A stretch of 64,000 nt of DNA, taken from positions 640,924 through 704,923 of the forward strand of contig OZ020616.1 in the NCBI GenBank assembly GCA_963971575.1, read 5' to 3'. Of the stretch, positions 1-15,193 are shown piece by piece. The notes under the pieces are model-generated. The model worked only from the letters and a program-made list of their open reading frames with translations. It was not told the origin of the DNA and did not search any database. This DNA is from Liopterus haemorrhoidalis (lineage: Eukaryota > Arthropoda > Insecta > Coleoptera > Dytiscidae). The translations under genes were made by a program, and so were the position numbers. Every line of letters starts with the position of its first letter. The stretch's first letter is position 1.

Positions 1-1721
1 TTCGAAATTTTTCGTTTTATCAAAAAACGTCTCAAATAAAAGTTATTAGTTATTGCTTTTATAGCAACTTTTGTTCAATAATTTTTTTCGAAATATTTTT
101 CTGTTATGAAATATTCACAAAAATCTTAAAATCGACACGAGTAAACTCCCATTTTTAGTCAACCGATTTTTACCAAAAGTTGATCAACTCGTGCCATTGA
201 TAGCAGAAACTTAAATATGAAGTTTCATAAAAATCCTTTCAGCCGAATTTGCTCTGCACGTGTACACAGACGGACAGACAGACAGACGGACGGACAGACA
301 GACAGACGGACGGACAGACGGACAGACAGACGGACATCATGCTAAAAATAGTCAAAACGTTATGTAGGGACCTCAATTCGTGGAGATCCATTGAAATCTC
401 GAAATGTCAAAATCGGTATGAACACAATATCTCCCTTATATATGTTGGAGGTCGGTAAAAACGGAGATTTAGTCCCTTTCAATTAAGAATACAGTAATCG
501 GCGCTGTGAACCAAGAACAATACATACTGCAAAAATAGCATTGTAATAAATTTGAATTCAAAAAATATTCATTCATAAACTTATATAAAGAAAGAATTGA
601 TTGATAAAGCATTTAAATAAACAAGATAAATAATACACTTAAATTATTTACACAACACAAATTCCGCATAGAGAGCTAAAAAATATTAATTTTAAAAAAT
701 TATATAAAAGGGAATTTGATCAGAAAGGGTTTAAAAACAATAATATAACTTCAGATCTAAACTTTCTAATACATAAAGTAAAAACTATAAATTTGAAAAG
801 TATTATTTTATTCATTGTAAAATTGGCTGTACGCTAAACCAATGTGAATCAAGGCCAAACAGCTCCCATATCCTTACACACTGCATTTAAAATTGAGTAG
901 AACCACAGCTTAGAGTCTGGAGACTGACAACAAAAACAGTTCAAGACGAAAACAAGAGAAATGGCAGCAAAAGAGGCTGTTAAATTGATGGCGTACAGAT
1001 GACGAAATAAGTGTAGATCTACTGTACTCATACGAATGATCATCGACGGTTTTAACATCAATATGTAATTTTCCTGAGGCGAAAATGAGTCAGAAGATGA
1101 CATAGTTATGTCTCAGCAACAGGTTTTCGCTTAATCAAACATTCGCTAGTTGAAAAACGTATACCTAGAGCTCATCTTCAAAGGTGTAATAACAATAAAC
1201 AGCTAAACAATCCATTGGTCCACCGTGGTTTGAAATTGTATAGTGCGCGTATTGATTTTGTATGAACATTAGAGAAAAGCAACATTTGGCCTACCATACC
1301 GCACTTTCATTAAAACAACGGCGGCATTCCATTGTTGTTCTCCCAGTAAACAAACAACTAACATGTACTTCAGTTTTACCAACTGTTACAAGCACAAGTA
1401 CTCGTACAGGGATATTGTTCGACAGAGAGGAAAATTAAAAATACAGGAGCGACAACAATACACGATTGTTTATTAACAATAGTCGCAAATAATTGATAGG
1501 AGTGACCGAAAATATTGAGAGATGGGTACGGCAGAAGGCAAACAAAGCATATATGAACATATTCGGGTTTAATTTTCGCGTATTGATTCCGTCTGTACTT
1601 GTGTATGTGCTGTAGAAAGATACAGCACGAAACGGCTTATCAGAATTGTCGCCTGTCGAGTAGATGATTGCTGTTTGCAACAATAAATAAAATCAGCGTT
1701 TGCGTAATTAATGGGACTCAC
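1..1721. other. Left edge: presumed tomosyn intron 1, repeats only
   Basis: I see no supported exon here. The tomosyn donor at 1721 opens onto this stretch on the minus strand, so it is most likely that gene's first intron. A GACGGACAGACAGACA-type tetranucleotide microsatellite lies at about 264-338. It sits in a repeat whose wording (a Ser/Thr-free run of GACA units followed by unique A+T-rich text) resembles the repeat near 63550. A minus-strand frame at 849-1103 has a hydrophobic stretch but no recognisable family or splice context. Confidence 0.5.
264..338. repeat. GACA/GACGGACA microsatellite
   Basis: Imperfect tandem array of GACA and GACG tetranucleotides, about 75 bp. It creates a low-complexity reading frame (Thr-Asp-Arg-Gln repeats) that should not be read as a gene. 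Confidence 0.9.
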
Positions 1722-1856
1722 CCTTTTGACCTGGAAGTGTTCGGGCCTTAAGGTCTCCGGGATCTCTTCGCTTCTGGCAGGTTGCGCCACCGATGATCTA
1801 AACCCGTCCAATACGTTTTTGATCGTGAACTTTTTCATTTTGACCGCGGTGTCCAT
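1722..1856 (-). CDS. Tomosyn: Tomosyn (syntaxin-binding protein 5-like), first coding exon only
   Basis: Tomosyn is a WD40/R-SNARE protein that binds syntaxin and restrains synaptic vesicle priming. The exon encodes 45 residues. The segment MKKFTIKNVLDGF, then IPETLRPEHFQVK, matches the conserved tomosyn/STXBP5 N-terminus (a K-F-x-x-x-x-V-L-D-G start followed by an E-T-L-x-x-E-H-F motif). It ends at AGG|GTGAGT, a good donor in phase 0. Either Met1 (1856) or Met7 (1838) could be the start; Met7 fits the family better. The WD40 repeats and SNARE motif are not in the window and must lie beyond its left edge, after an intron longer than 1.7 kb. The gene is head-to-head with CPOX, about 840 bp away. 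Identification rests on a short but distinctive motif. Confidence 0.75.
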
Positions 1857-2692
1857 ATATTAGCCTTCCATCGAAACACTACGATAGAGTCGAATACGAG
1901 CTTATGCCGTACCGTAGGGGGTAGTCTATCTTACGGTACACATGAAATGTCAGAATGACATTCCGTCACGGCGATGATGTCAATTTGTACGCGCACAAAA
2001 CACTGGCCGCCGTCACAGACTAAAGCTCACGCTTAAATAATAACCAAATCATATCGTGAATCACGTCGATAGATGTTTGAACAAGCGACACTACCATACC
2101 CGAGAATTTTACCAGCCACAATGTTACAAGCATGTTCTGTATCGAGCGCAATTTACGTGCGAAATTAAGAGGCGCATGCGGAATTACACCTGCGCGTAGA
2201 ACCAGGATAAACCTACGTACGGCGATTTTACCAATCCAATAGTTCCTCTATCGCTTACCACTGACAAATTTAATACACCAAAAACTACCTTAGCTCCACA
2301 AAGATATCGATAAAGCTAACACCGCAGCCTTTCTCATACTATAAGACGTCATTGCAAAACTGCAGATCGCGTATCGATTGTTGTCATATCACGGATAGCC
2401 TCACCTTCGACAAATTCACAGTCATATTTGACACGCAAACCTTTTGAATCGATACGTACAATCCACATGGAAAAATCTACATCAGTAAAAGACGTACGTC
2501 GCCCGTCAAAATCAACACTAGAAAATGCGACAGAAAGAAACGACCGATAAACGATAGTTATGATGTAAATTTAGTGAACAGCTGTTGCTGTATTTGCTGA
2601 CGTAAGTGAACCTCACGTAGTTTATGAAAAATTTTACCAAATAAATAGTTGCCGGTTTATTATTACACACTGTACTAGTTAAATAAATAAAG
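1857..2692. promoter_or_regulatory. Divergent intergenic region, tomosyn / CPOX
   Basis: This 836-bp stretch separates two start codons that point away from each other. It is richer in CpG and less A+T-skewed than neighbouring introns and shows no repeat similarity to the rest of the window. It therefore probably holds both 5' UTRs and promoters. I see no unmistakable TATA or Inr element. The promoter role is inferred from position only. Confidence 0.45.
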
Positions 2693-6014
<3,322 letters not shown>

Positions 6015-6104
6015 TACAAATACAACCATGACATTGTTATTAATATGCACAATTTATTAAATGTTATACAGAATAATAAAATATACCTTTATAAATTAAA
6101 TGTG

Positions 6105-9100
6105 TTAATTTTTTCCAAGTAACATAAGAGCCAGTTCTTCAGTTTCATTAACTGATAAATCTTCAATTTCAATTTTAGATTTCTTCTTTTTAACAGTTTC
6201 ACTATTTGCTAATTTTCTTTTTAATTTTTTCGGTTTTGTTTGAGGTACAATTATATCTTCTGTATCAACTGAATCTTCGTCTTGTTTACCATAAATTTTA
6301 TCTGGATCTGGTAACCACGATAAATCTGGTCCACTATCCGAATCCTCTCCAAACTCATCTCTTTCTTCCAATTTTTTCTTATTTTCTTTTAATTTCCTTT
6401 TTTGTTCTCTATGTTTTTCTTTCACCTTTTCTCTAAACCTTTGTTTATCAAACTTATCTTCTGCTTTTAGCACCAATTTAGCTTTGTCTATATTAATACC
6501 ACCGATATCTTCATTTTCATACTCCCGAGCAAGTTCGGATTGTTTTTCTTTACTGTCAAAAACACTCTCACCTTCCTCGTTAAAAATAATTTTTTTATTC
6601 GGTACAATTTTCTTTTTAATCATTTTCTTAACCATTGCTGCTTTCGTTACTGGTTTTTTATTTTTTGTTATACGAATTGGTTCTTCTAATTCTTCATTTG
6701 CACCTTCAATATCATGATTCTTTCTTTTAATTGTAAGTACGTCTTCATCATCGGAAAGATCGAATTCTGTTTTAACAGGTTTTGATACGGGTACATCTTC
6801 TGAATCACTATCCGAATCTAATTTCGTAATTTGATTTTGTCTTTTAGCAGCACGTTGTAAAAATCTTATTCTTGGAGCAACGGCAAGTCCTAAAGAATGA
6901 GCATAGTTTTCAATATCCAATGATTTGATATCAAAAACACTTTTATCTTTCATAAGATAAACTGCTTTTGCGTATGAAACGAAAGCTCTTTGCGCTGTTT
7001 CTTTTAACGCAACATCTCTAGCTAAAAAGGCTTCCAATTTTCTAACTGGATTTTGTAGTCGTTGCATATTTACAGGCATTTCCGTAATAGGAATTTTTGC
7101 TTCTTCTAAATGTTGTAACATTTTTTGTTCTGATGGTAATAAAAGGAGTAAACTTTGTCCTCCTTTTTGATATCGTGCTGTTCTTCCGACACGATGAATA
7201 TATGTTGCAGAATCTTCAGGACAATCAGCTTGTACTACCCAGTTTACTTCGGGGAAGTCGAGACCACGAGCTGCTAGATCGGTGGCGAAGAGGACTGCGT
7301 TTTGTTTACGACAGAATGATTCGTAGATGTCCATTCGACGTAGTTGATGCAGTGAACCGTAGAGGGCTAAGAGACTTGCTCCTGGACGAAGTCGACAGAA
7401 TGCTTCATAGACATATTTTACCTTAATAAAACAAATAGTTGTACCAACAGGTTTCATTACTACATTTAACAAAAAACAACCATTTTAAGATATTTGATGC
7501 ATTTAAATTTTTTTTAATTAGATCCACAAGTATTTGAATGATAAAAGTCAGATATTATTCAGTTCTTTTGTAGGTTGACCAAAAAACCCTTGTACCGTCA
7601 TTTTGTCGTCTGTCTGTCTGTTCGGTATAAATTGTAGCCAAACGCCAAAACCTAGAAAGTTGAAATTTGGCATGCTTTTACAACTCTTTGACCCGCACAT
7701 AGGAAAAATACTAAAACATCTAAAAAACATATCCCCCTAAAAATATAAACAAATATCAGCTCATCGAAAAAATAAATATTTTTTTAAAATTCTGAGTAGG
7801 GTATCAAATGAAAGCGTGGATTAACGAACAAAATTTTATTTTTGCAAAATAAATTATTTTAATGCGTATTTTGTCAATATTGTGCAAAAAAAAAAAATTG
7901 TCTCACCCTGTAGCCCAGATGGTTTAAACGAAAAATCTGAAAAAATTTTGAGTAATGTATATTGGTATGAACCGGAATAGTACAACAAGAATTTTTGATC
8001 AGATTATGTTTTCGGAAAAAAACGCATTTTTTGTGTTTTTTTGTTGACGACGTAAATATTTAATATGTTATGTAAGACAGTAAACCAATATGCCTTCATG
8101 GTGTAGTGGTTAGACATCTCGCTTCCTAAGTTGCAAATAACGGTTCGCTTCCTGTCATAATTTTATTTATTTTTTTTTTTGTTTAAATTATTTTGTCAAA
8201 ATTCTAGTTATATTTTCGCAAATATTGCATTTAATTTTTAAAAGCGTAAATTTAATAACCAGTAGGAAGTGTTGAAATTATAATTTAATTCTATGTTTCA
8301 ATGTATACGAAATCAGAAGGGCGGACCTTATAACTTAAAACAACCAATGGAAGCCATAGGCGCAATTTTCAAAATCTTAATGAACCTTACTATATAAAAA
8401 AAATACTGCACATATTTACAAACCTAAATAATGGTTTTATGCATTCGAATTAAAATTAACAAAAAAATATTTTAACATAAAATTTGTTTTGGCTTCCCAA
8501 ATAATAATCATTCACTTACTAAATACCTGCGAAACCCTGAAATGTGTGAAAATTCACACTTCACCTAAATTTTTGGTGGATATGACTCACCTGTTTACAA
8601 CTAGCAAGAAAAACAATAATTTTCTGTTTCAAATGCGTCCTAATGAAACTATAAATAACAGAAATCTTCTCATTTAATTCACAAATGGAATACACTTGTT
8701 TTAATCCTTCCGGGGTGGGGTGTTTGCTATGTTCATGTGCAGATACATAACGAGGCTCCTTCAAACTTAACCTGGCTAAATCTTTAACGGACTTGGTTTG
8801 AGTTGCCGAGAACAGCAATGTTTGTCTTCCCTCCGGTAAATTTGCTATAATACCGTCTAATGTTTGTCTAAATCCTAAATCTAGACAACGATCAGCTTCG
8901 TCTAAGACCAATATTTGTAAATTTACACAGTCAAAAATTGGATTTTCATCCATGTGTTGTAGAAGACGACCTGGTGTACCTAGAATAATAAATATTATAT
9001 ATATTTAAAAATACATATTTGAGGACCAACACCATTAGCCTGTACTAACAATAATTAAAATCTTACCTATAATAATATTACATTGATCCATCCGTTTTCT

Positions 9101-9687
9101 TTCGAATTTTAAATCTTTCCCTCCAATAATAAGTCCAGCGGAAAAATCATGATGACTACCCAATCGTCGTAATGTTTCAAAGATTTGATACGCTAATTCT
9201 CTCGTTGGAGTAATAACCAATGCTCCTAACCCATCAAGACGTGTCCATTGTTTACGAAATAACGCTTCTAAAATTGGAACCAGAAACGCTAATGTCTTTC
9301 CAGAACCTGTTTTTGCAGCCCCTAAAACATCTTCACCACGTAAACTTAACATAATTGTACTTCTTTGAATATCTGTTGGTACTGTGTAGCCGCATTCTTT
9401 TAAACCTTTCAATGTTGGAGCTGATAGTGGGAAATCTTTAAAAGTTTTGATTTCATCCAGATTAATCTACAAAAAAAATTAAATGAGGACTTAAATTTTA
9501 TGGATATATTAATAATTACCTCTTCATATTTAGCAACTAATTTTTCAATAATTGTTTTTTCTGGATCACTTTTAACTTTTTTTTGGAACACCTTTACTTT
9601 AGCCTTTTTTGTCTTCTTTTTAGGTTTAGTATTATCCTCAGTTCCCATTATATTATTATTCTTAGGATCTTTCAAAACAATTTTCAA
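6105..9687 (-). CDS. DDX10: DEAD-box RNA helicase DDX10/Dbp4-like (4 exons)
   Basis: Predicted nucleolar helicase for 18S rRNA processing and U14 snoRNA release, by analogy with DDX10/yeast Dbp4. Exons in transcript order: 9687-9520, 9466-9067, 8979-8591 and 7421-6105, giving 757 aa. Motifs in order: lysine-rich N-terminus (1-45), Q-motif around GYTVPTDIQ (82-90), Walker [10 protein letters not shown] (106-114), PTRELA, TPGR (191-194), DEAD (216-219), [13 protein letters not shown] (365-374) and HRVGRTAR (395-402). The long C-terminal tail is rich in Lys and acidic runs, typical of DDX10 rather than DDX18/55. All intron boundaries are GT/AG and in phase. The start may be Met1 (9687) or Met14 (9648). 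Intron 3 (7422-8590) is filled by a copy of the ~1-kb repeat family A, whose end lies about 25 bp from the exon 3 donor. The start is 325 bp from that of TBCB on the other strand. Confidence 0.95.
7563..8566 (+). repeat. Repeat family A, copy 1 (in DDX10 intron 3)
   Basis: Nearly full-length copy of a ~1-kb noncoding repeat. It starts with a degenerate form of AGGGTTTTGTAGGTAT and ends with ATACCTGCGAAACCCT followed by AAATGTGTGAAAATTCACAC, so the ends are inverted repeats of each other. In the middle, at about 8093-8155, is a tRNA-like module with an A-box-like GGTGTAGTGGTTAGA and a B-box-like GGTTCGCTTCC. The right half (TTGCATTTAATTTTTAAAAG onward) is shared with the copies at 25.1, 37.7, 45.7 and 49.8 kb. 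Confidence 0.85.
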
Positions 9688-10012
9688 AATTTACGCACTT
9701 GTCAAAATACACGTGTGTATACTTAACCTTAATTACAAATGTCAAAATTATTTAATTTAAAAGATTTAAAAGAAATTATTTAAATAATTACTAGTTTTGA
9801 ACTTAATATATTACTTAATAACTAATTATGTTATTTGCTTTTAAAACTAATTGTTAAATACATTTTTAAAATCTTATGTTTTTTAACCAAACTCTTTTGG
9901 TAATATAACAAATCAGAACAAAAATCCCTGTCTGCTAATGCGTCACCCTTTTTAAACAACATTCGAAAACGCTGAACAACTGTTAATTTTAAATCTCTAA
10001 ACAATTGTAAAA
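9688..10012. promoter_or_regulatory. Divergent promoter region, DDX10 / TBCB
   Basis: A 325-bp stretch between two opposing start codons. It is A+T-rich with no coding potential and must hold both 5' UTRs and promoters. This is inferred from gene layout. Confidence 0.5.
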
Positions 10013-10944
10013 ATGGCAGAAACATTTAGAGTGATTACAAAAGATTATGTGAATGTAAGAATTTCAACTTCAAGAGAAAATACGTCTTTTAATGAAAAGC
10101 GTTTTCAAAAAGGCATTAAAGTTATGGAACTAAAGGTAAATACCATTTAAGGTAATAGATTTTGTACTTACGATAACATTTTTTAGAACAAATTAGAACT
10201 TCTGACAGGAGGCAATCCGTCAACTATGGAATTACAAGTATTCGATAAAGATGAGAAGCTAGTATGCCAGTTAACAAATAATGAAGCTTTAATAGGTTCT
10301 TATCCAATCGATGATGGGATGAGACTTCATGTTATTGATAAATTTTCATTACAAAATGAATTTGATTTTGAAAGTGTTGAAAAATATGAAATGCCACCAG
10401 AAGAATATGCTAAGAAATCTGATACAGTTCGAGCTTATCTTGTTAGAAATAAACTAGGAAAATATCAGGATGATGAACTGAAGAAACAAAAAGAAGTTGC
10501 CGCAGTTGATAAGGATGATGAAGTGTTGACAGAAACAATTTCCGTCGGTTCAAGATGTCAAGTTACATTGCCTGGGGCTGCGAGACGGCTTGGAGCAGTT
10601 AGATACAAGGGTTTAGTTGAAGGGCTCCAGGGATTTTGGATTGGAGTACAGTATGATGAACCGTTAGGAAAAAATGATGGATCGTAAGTTTTTTTAATTA
10701 TTTTTTAGGGCTTCGTAGGTATGACCAAGAAATCTTAGGTATGCATCTTACCTACAAAACCCTAAAAACAATATATATACCTACGAAAACCTTAATTGTC
10801 AATTAATTTATGAATTTTATTTTCAGATTTAAAGGTGTCAAGTATTTTGAATGTCCTCAAAACTACGGTAGTTTTGTGAAACCTCAGTTTATCGTCTGCG
10901 GTGATTTTCCCCAAGAAGAATATGATCTCGATGAAGAAATATAA
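10013..10944 (+). CDS. TBCB: Tubulin-folding cofactor B (3 exons)
   Basis: TBCB receives alpha-tubulin from the CCT chaperonin and, with TBCE, helps fold and dissociate tubulin dimers in the cytoplasm. Exons: 10013-10135, 10187-10683 and 10827-10944, giving 245 aa, close to the usual 244. Residues ~8-90 are an N-terminal ubiquitin-like domain. After an acidic/lysine linker, residues ~160-235 form the CAP-Gly domain ([28 protein letters not shown], then NYGSFVKP). The protein ends in an acidic DLDEEI tail, resembling the C-terminal DE-hydrophobic motif that binds CAP-Gly domains in this family. The exon 2 donor GGATC|GTAAGT restores Ser on splicing; unspliced reading hits TAA at once. It is convergent with PLRG1, whose stop codon is 46 bp away. 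Poly(A) signal AATAAA at 10974-10979. Confidence 0.97.
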
Positions 10945-10962
10945 ATTATTTATACATACGTT

Positions 10963-10979
10963 TTTATTATTTAAATAAA
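10963..10979. terminator. Back-to-back poly(A) signals for TBCB (+) and PLRG1 (-)
   Basis: AATAAA on the plus strand at 10974-10979 serves TBCB. TTTATT at 10963-10968, read as AATAAA on the minus strand, is positioned for PLRG1. Both lie in the 46-bp gap between the two stop codons, so the cleavage sites and 3' ends should overlap. Confidence 0.7.
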
Positions 10980-10990
10980 AGTTATTACAA

Positions 10991-12664
10991 TTAATATTTT
11001 CTTCTCTTAAGTATATCTGGTCTCCAGTTAACAGGATGTGATTCTTCAGTTGCTGAATCGTCTTCTTTATAAATTTTAATAGTTTTATCCGCTTCCGTTG
11101 TAATAAGTCTTGAACCAGAACGATCAAAAGTCATCGAAAAAACACCAGCTTCACTGTCCATCGAACCGGGTTGGACAGGAGCTTGTAATCTTTGGAAATT
11201 ATATCCCGTTCTCCAATCCCACATGTGTAAAGTACCATTATCTCCTCCGGAAACCAAAACACCATCAGCGTTAACAGCTAAACAATTTATAATAGCATTA
11301 TGTCCGGATAAATTCTGTATAAACTTTCCATCCGGGCATTTCCATTGCTTAATATTATCAGGTGAAGCAGATGCAAACATATATAATGTAGGATGAAACA
11401 CAATACTTCGAACACTTTTTTTATGGTTTGTTAACGTGCAGACACTTTTACCCGCTGCTAAATCCCAAAGGCGTATGGTTGTGTCATGAGATCCTGTTAC
11501 TACCTGCGGTTCAGAGGCCTGACAGATTACGCTGGCTACCGTATTGGTATGTCCGGTGAGTGTGTGGACGTTTGCTTTTGTACGCATGTCCCATACACGA
11601 GCTGTTGAATCTCTACCCGCTGTCAGCAATACATCTATCGTTGGATGAAGAGCGAGAGAATAGACTGCGGAGAGATGACCGTGGTAGTGTCGAATCACTT
11701 TATTATATTCTAAATCCCAACATTTGACTTGTCTGTAAAGGAAATTTTAGGTTAAATTTCCATTTTTTGGCTCAACAAAATAAGTAGAATTTCAAATATT
11801 TTCCTAGTATTTCAATTTAAGCACTTTTCAGTATTTATTATTTCAAATACTCAGATTGGTATTTGAAATACTTTTACTAAGTATCTGGCACAGCTTTGTC
11901 TTAAATTATTCTTACCTGTCTTCACCGCAGCTGAAAAGATAGGTGTGTCTGGAACTAACGGCCAAACCTCGAACAGAACTCACGTGACCTGTCAAAGAAA
12001 CTTTAAGTTGTCCGCTAGCCAAATCCCAAATTTTAATAACTCTATCTGCAGATCCGGTGGCGAACCATTCATTTCCCGGTTCAACAGCAACACATCGAAC
12101 CCAACCTGTAACAAATTTTCAGTAAATATTTCTCACTATTTGTCTACGAAAATAAATTATTACCTAAATGTCCAGCAATAACTCTGTATAATTTCCATGG
12201 TGCATGCCATCTTGGTTTAGGCATTGTGGGTGCTTTTCTCAATGGTTGTATTTGTCCAGCCGGTCCTGCACCTGGTGTAGTTACACTACGTAATGTTCCG
12301 AGGTCTGTGTACGGCACTACAGTGTTTTCAACCGTTCCTTGCACATCCCCTCCCGAGTCTTCTGCAGTTCCTGGAGGAGGCGGATTTGGTCCTGCTTCTA
12401 TAGCTCGTAGCTGTTTCATTGCTTCAATTTTTTTAACATCGTCAAAAACTAATCCATAGTTGTCCCGTGCTTTTATTAGTTTTTTGATTTGTTCCCTAAA
12501 CAAAAATATTTAATATCTAACGAGAGAATTACATTTTGTGTTACTTACGCTTTCTCATCGACAGGAGGTAGCTGTCCCTGGTTGGAAATAAACATATCGT
12601 GGGATCTTTTTAAAGATCTGAACACTAAAGTGTGAACAGAATGTCTTTGAACGTCTTCAATCAT
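10991..12664 (-). CDS. PLRG1: Pleiotropic regulator 1 (PRL1/PLRG1), WD40 spliceosome protein (4 exons)
   Basis: PLRG1 is a core member of the Prp19/CDC5L complex required for pre-mRNA splicing. Exons in transcript order: 12664-12549, 12495-12164, 12105-11916 and 11732-10991, in phase, 459 aa. The N-terminal ~150 residues ([15 protein letters not shown], then a proline-rich PNPPPPGT region and [26 protein letters not shown]) match the PRL1 family. Seven WD repeats follow, with repeated GH...D..WD patterns such as [13 protein letters not shown] and [11 protein letters not shown]. The C-terminus ends in [20 protein letters not shown] basic residues, characteristic of the family. An in-frame TAG lies just upstream of the start, fixing it at 12664. 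Intron 3 (11733-11915) carries a fragment of a TATTTCAAATA-rich repeat also seen at 21.1-22.1 kb. Confidence 0.97.
11785..11905. repeat. TATTTCAAATA-rich repeat fragment in PLRG1 intron
   Basis: A ~120-bp stretch of TTTCAAATA/TATTTGAAATA words, ending in CTTTTACTAAGTATCTGGCA. The same ending is seen at about 22071-22090, so both belong to one dispersed repeat family. Confidence 0.65.
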
Positions 12665-12858
12665 TTTGGAATCGTTTTGCGATTTCTAACCACACAAATT
12701 ATGAGTTTTTTATACACTACAAACTCACACACATTACAAATAAAAAGGTAGTCTTAATAAATTTATACGAAATGTATTTTAATATTATTTGAAAGTAATT
12801 TATGGTTTAAAACAAAGTTTTATATCAAAATAAACTTTTATAACCTCAAAATTAATTA

Positions 12859-15111
12859 TAGAGCACTCCAAAACAGCTGATCGCTTATAGTCCGTGGAGG
12901 GCACAGATGACCAAGAGGAGATGCGAAACCTACATGTTATTTTCTGTGCTTTTGTGGCAAAGTGGCGCCTCTTTTTTTTCGCCCAGGAACTATTCGATTT
13001 AAAATTTACCGCCTGGTTATTTGAAGGTTACTTCTTTATTTTTAAGGCAGAAAAATGTTTATTAATGAAACTTGATAATAATATAAAAGCAAGTTTTATT
13101 TTAAATAATATACACATATTTTAAATACAAAGTTCAGTTTTTTACTAAATATTTTAAATACAAAGAAGTTTATTCAATCACAAATGAACGAATCATCAAT
13201 CAACTTATTTATATATTTCTTTCTCATTCATGCAAGACATGTACGAGACAGAAATACATAAATAAGTTGATTGTTGCTTTATTTATTTGTGATTACTACG
13301 TGGAAACTACTACAGTTCTTCGATTATTCTTCATACACATTCTTATAAACCAAGCAGAAGAGTGGAAACACAGAACATTGAAATGATTGAAAAACAACAC
13401 AGAACACGGAACACTGGAACATAAAACATCGGAAATTACTTATAATTTGTAGCACGTGGCACTGTACATGAATTAATTGATTTCCTTGTCAAAATTAACC
13501 ACAAAACACCTTAAAATATGGACGTTAAAAAACAATGACATATGTTTCACTATGATATGGAACTAATGTAGCATTTAGCGACATCTACTGTGGTTATTTG
13601 AAATTAAAACTGGTTACTAACGCCATCTATGTTTTTATCCAGAAACTATTCTCACGAGCACAACTCTCCCATTAAGCCTTCACCCCCCTGGTGGAGGGTA
13701 AACAAAGTTTGATTCGCCATGTGTGTAGTATGTGGAGTAGTACTTTCAAAACCTTATATATCATTTATATTGAAATATATTGCGATTTTGTTATAAAAGC
13801 GAGTAGATTTTAATAAAACACACAACCCTACTTTTAGTTTTGTATTAAATTTTTGATGCTTTCTCTTAAAAAAGGTAAGTTTGTGTTTGAAGGTTATTTT
13901 TTATACAACTGTTTTGGAAATGATTTTTCTTAAATAATTTTACTAATTAATTTTTAGTTAACAAAACCAATAAGAGTAGCTCTCTGAAGAAATTGAGCAC
14001 AAAGACGTTGTGTAGGGTATGCGAAGAAAATTTCAATTAATAACAATGTGGACCTATACATTAAGTGAAAAGGATCTCTCATATAGTCCAGATATATTTC
14101 CAAAAGTTACAGCCCTGGACATAACTATCTATTTCGTGTTAACCCACAGTTTCTACAGCAAAAAGAAAATGAAAGAACATGCTCTCATGTTCTATAGCAA
14201 AATATCGGAGTGAGACAAGGAGGAAAACCTAATATAATGTGTTCCAGTCGAAAGAAAAAACATGCTGCGCCAAGTCTGTGCCTCAATAGTGAAAGTGTTA
14301 AAAAGTCTTCTGTGTGTCGGTCACTTTATTAGTGATGATCTCAGTGACACAGCTGACATCGACAGGCAATTCCGCAGAGATCATGTTCGACAACTTATTA
14401 TGTGTTACAACAGTGCATTTCGAGTAATTTTTGGTTTAAATTTTTTTGGAAAAATTATTGTTGTGCTAGTGAAATGTTCGTAACGAATGCAGTAAATTCA
14501 TGTTTGGCTGTATTAAAGAAATATGTTCATAGTTTGTGGTAAAGACTGGACGAAAAGCAACGAGCTTTTTTAGTGTTTTCTACTTAGTGATAAGACTTTT
14601 CTTATGTACTAGGCTGTAAAACATATTCACTAACGCTTTATTAACAAGTGATCTTTCCTACGAGTTGTGACTATATTTCTCAAATGATTACAAATTCAAA
14701 CCATGCTTCATATATATGTATGTATGTTGTTTTCCTTATGTATTTTGTGAAATTTTTGTATTGGTTCATGATCCTAAATAAATTTGTTTATTTATTTTAT
14801 TATTTAATTAATTTCGGTTAAATTTGCCTTTCTAAGTGGATTTATAATTGTCGTCCGACTCCTGATAAATTATGTAGTGCAGTTTTAAATTTATACTTTA
14901 AAACATCTGACAGGTTGTAAAAATTAACTTTGTCACATCCACCACAACTACCACACTCCACTACATCACGAAGTAATGCCATTTTATGTTTTTTTTTCAT
15001 ACAGTTTTGTTTTTACTCTAGGCTTTCGAATATAAACACATAGGTAAAATCTTTGTTTACCCCCCAGCCGCCATATTGGATCTTAAAGTGACAGCATTCT
15101 GGAGTGCTCTA
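12859..15111. mobile_element. Candidate 2.25-kb element with short inverted termini
   Basis: TAGAGCACTCCA at 12859-12870 is mirrored by TGGAGTGCTCTA at 15100-15111. The interior holds a decayed LINE fragment and A+T-rich text with a short hairpin. No clear target duplication flanks the termini, so the inverted pair could be chance plus older repeats. I treat it as a candidate only. Confidence 0.35.
14240..14620 (+). pseudogene. Decayed LINE reverse-transcriptase fragment
   Basis: A frame near 14262-14483 reads GHFISDDLSDTADIDRQFRR and then YNSAFRVIFGL. This resembles the region downstream of the catalytic FADD box in non-LTR retrotransposon reverse transcriptases (a YLGHxI...D-D-DI-RQ-R pattern, then a Y-N-x-x-R block). 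The segment between the two blocks appears deleted, and frames break on both sides. An AATAAA-like 3' tail lies near 14778. It is clearly not functional. Confidence 0.5.
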
Positions 15112-15193
15112 TTTTACGTTTTTTGACGCTTGTAACAGTGTTTCCAACTATTAAATAATATAATTTCAATGTTACCACAAGTGTGGTTGTGTC

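Noticed and set aside
249..458. Plus-strand frame rich in Thr-Asp-Arg-Gln
   Set aside because: It is the translation of the GACA/GACG microsatellite followed by unrelated text.
849..1103. Minus-strand 84-codon frame with a hydrophobic stretch
   Set aside because: No recognised family, no supporting splice sites, and it sits in a presumed intron.
6206..6717. Plus-strand hydrophobic frames near 6.2-6.7 kb
   Set aside because: Antisense of the lysine-rich DDX10 tail, which reads as Leu/Phe-rich on the other strand.
7422..7472. Extra N-terminal codons ([10 protein letters not shown]...) before the DDX10 last exon
   Set aside because: This is intron read-through. The acceptor at 7422 restores the conserved helicase sequence after KQ.
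8093..8155. Functional tRNA gene in DDX10 intron
   Set aside because: Only A- and B-box-like words; no complete cloverleaf. It is part of repeat family A.
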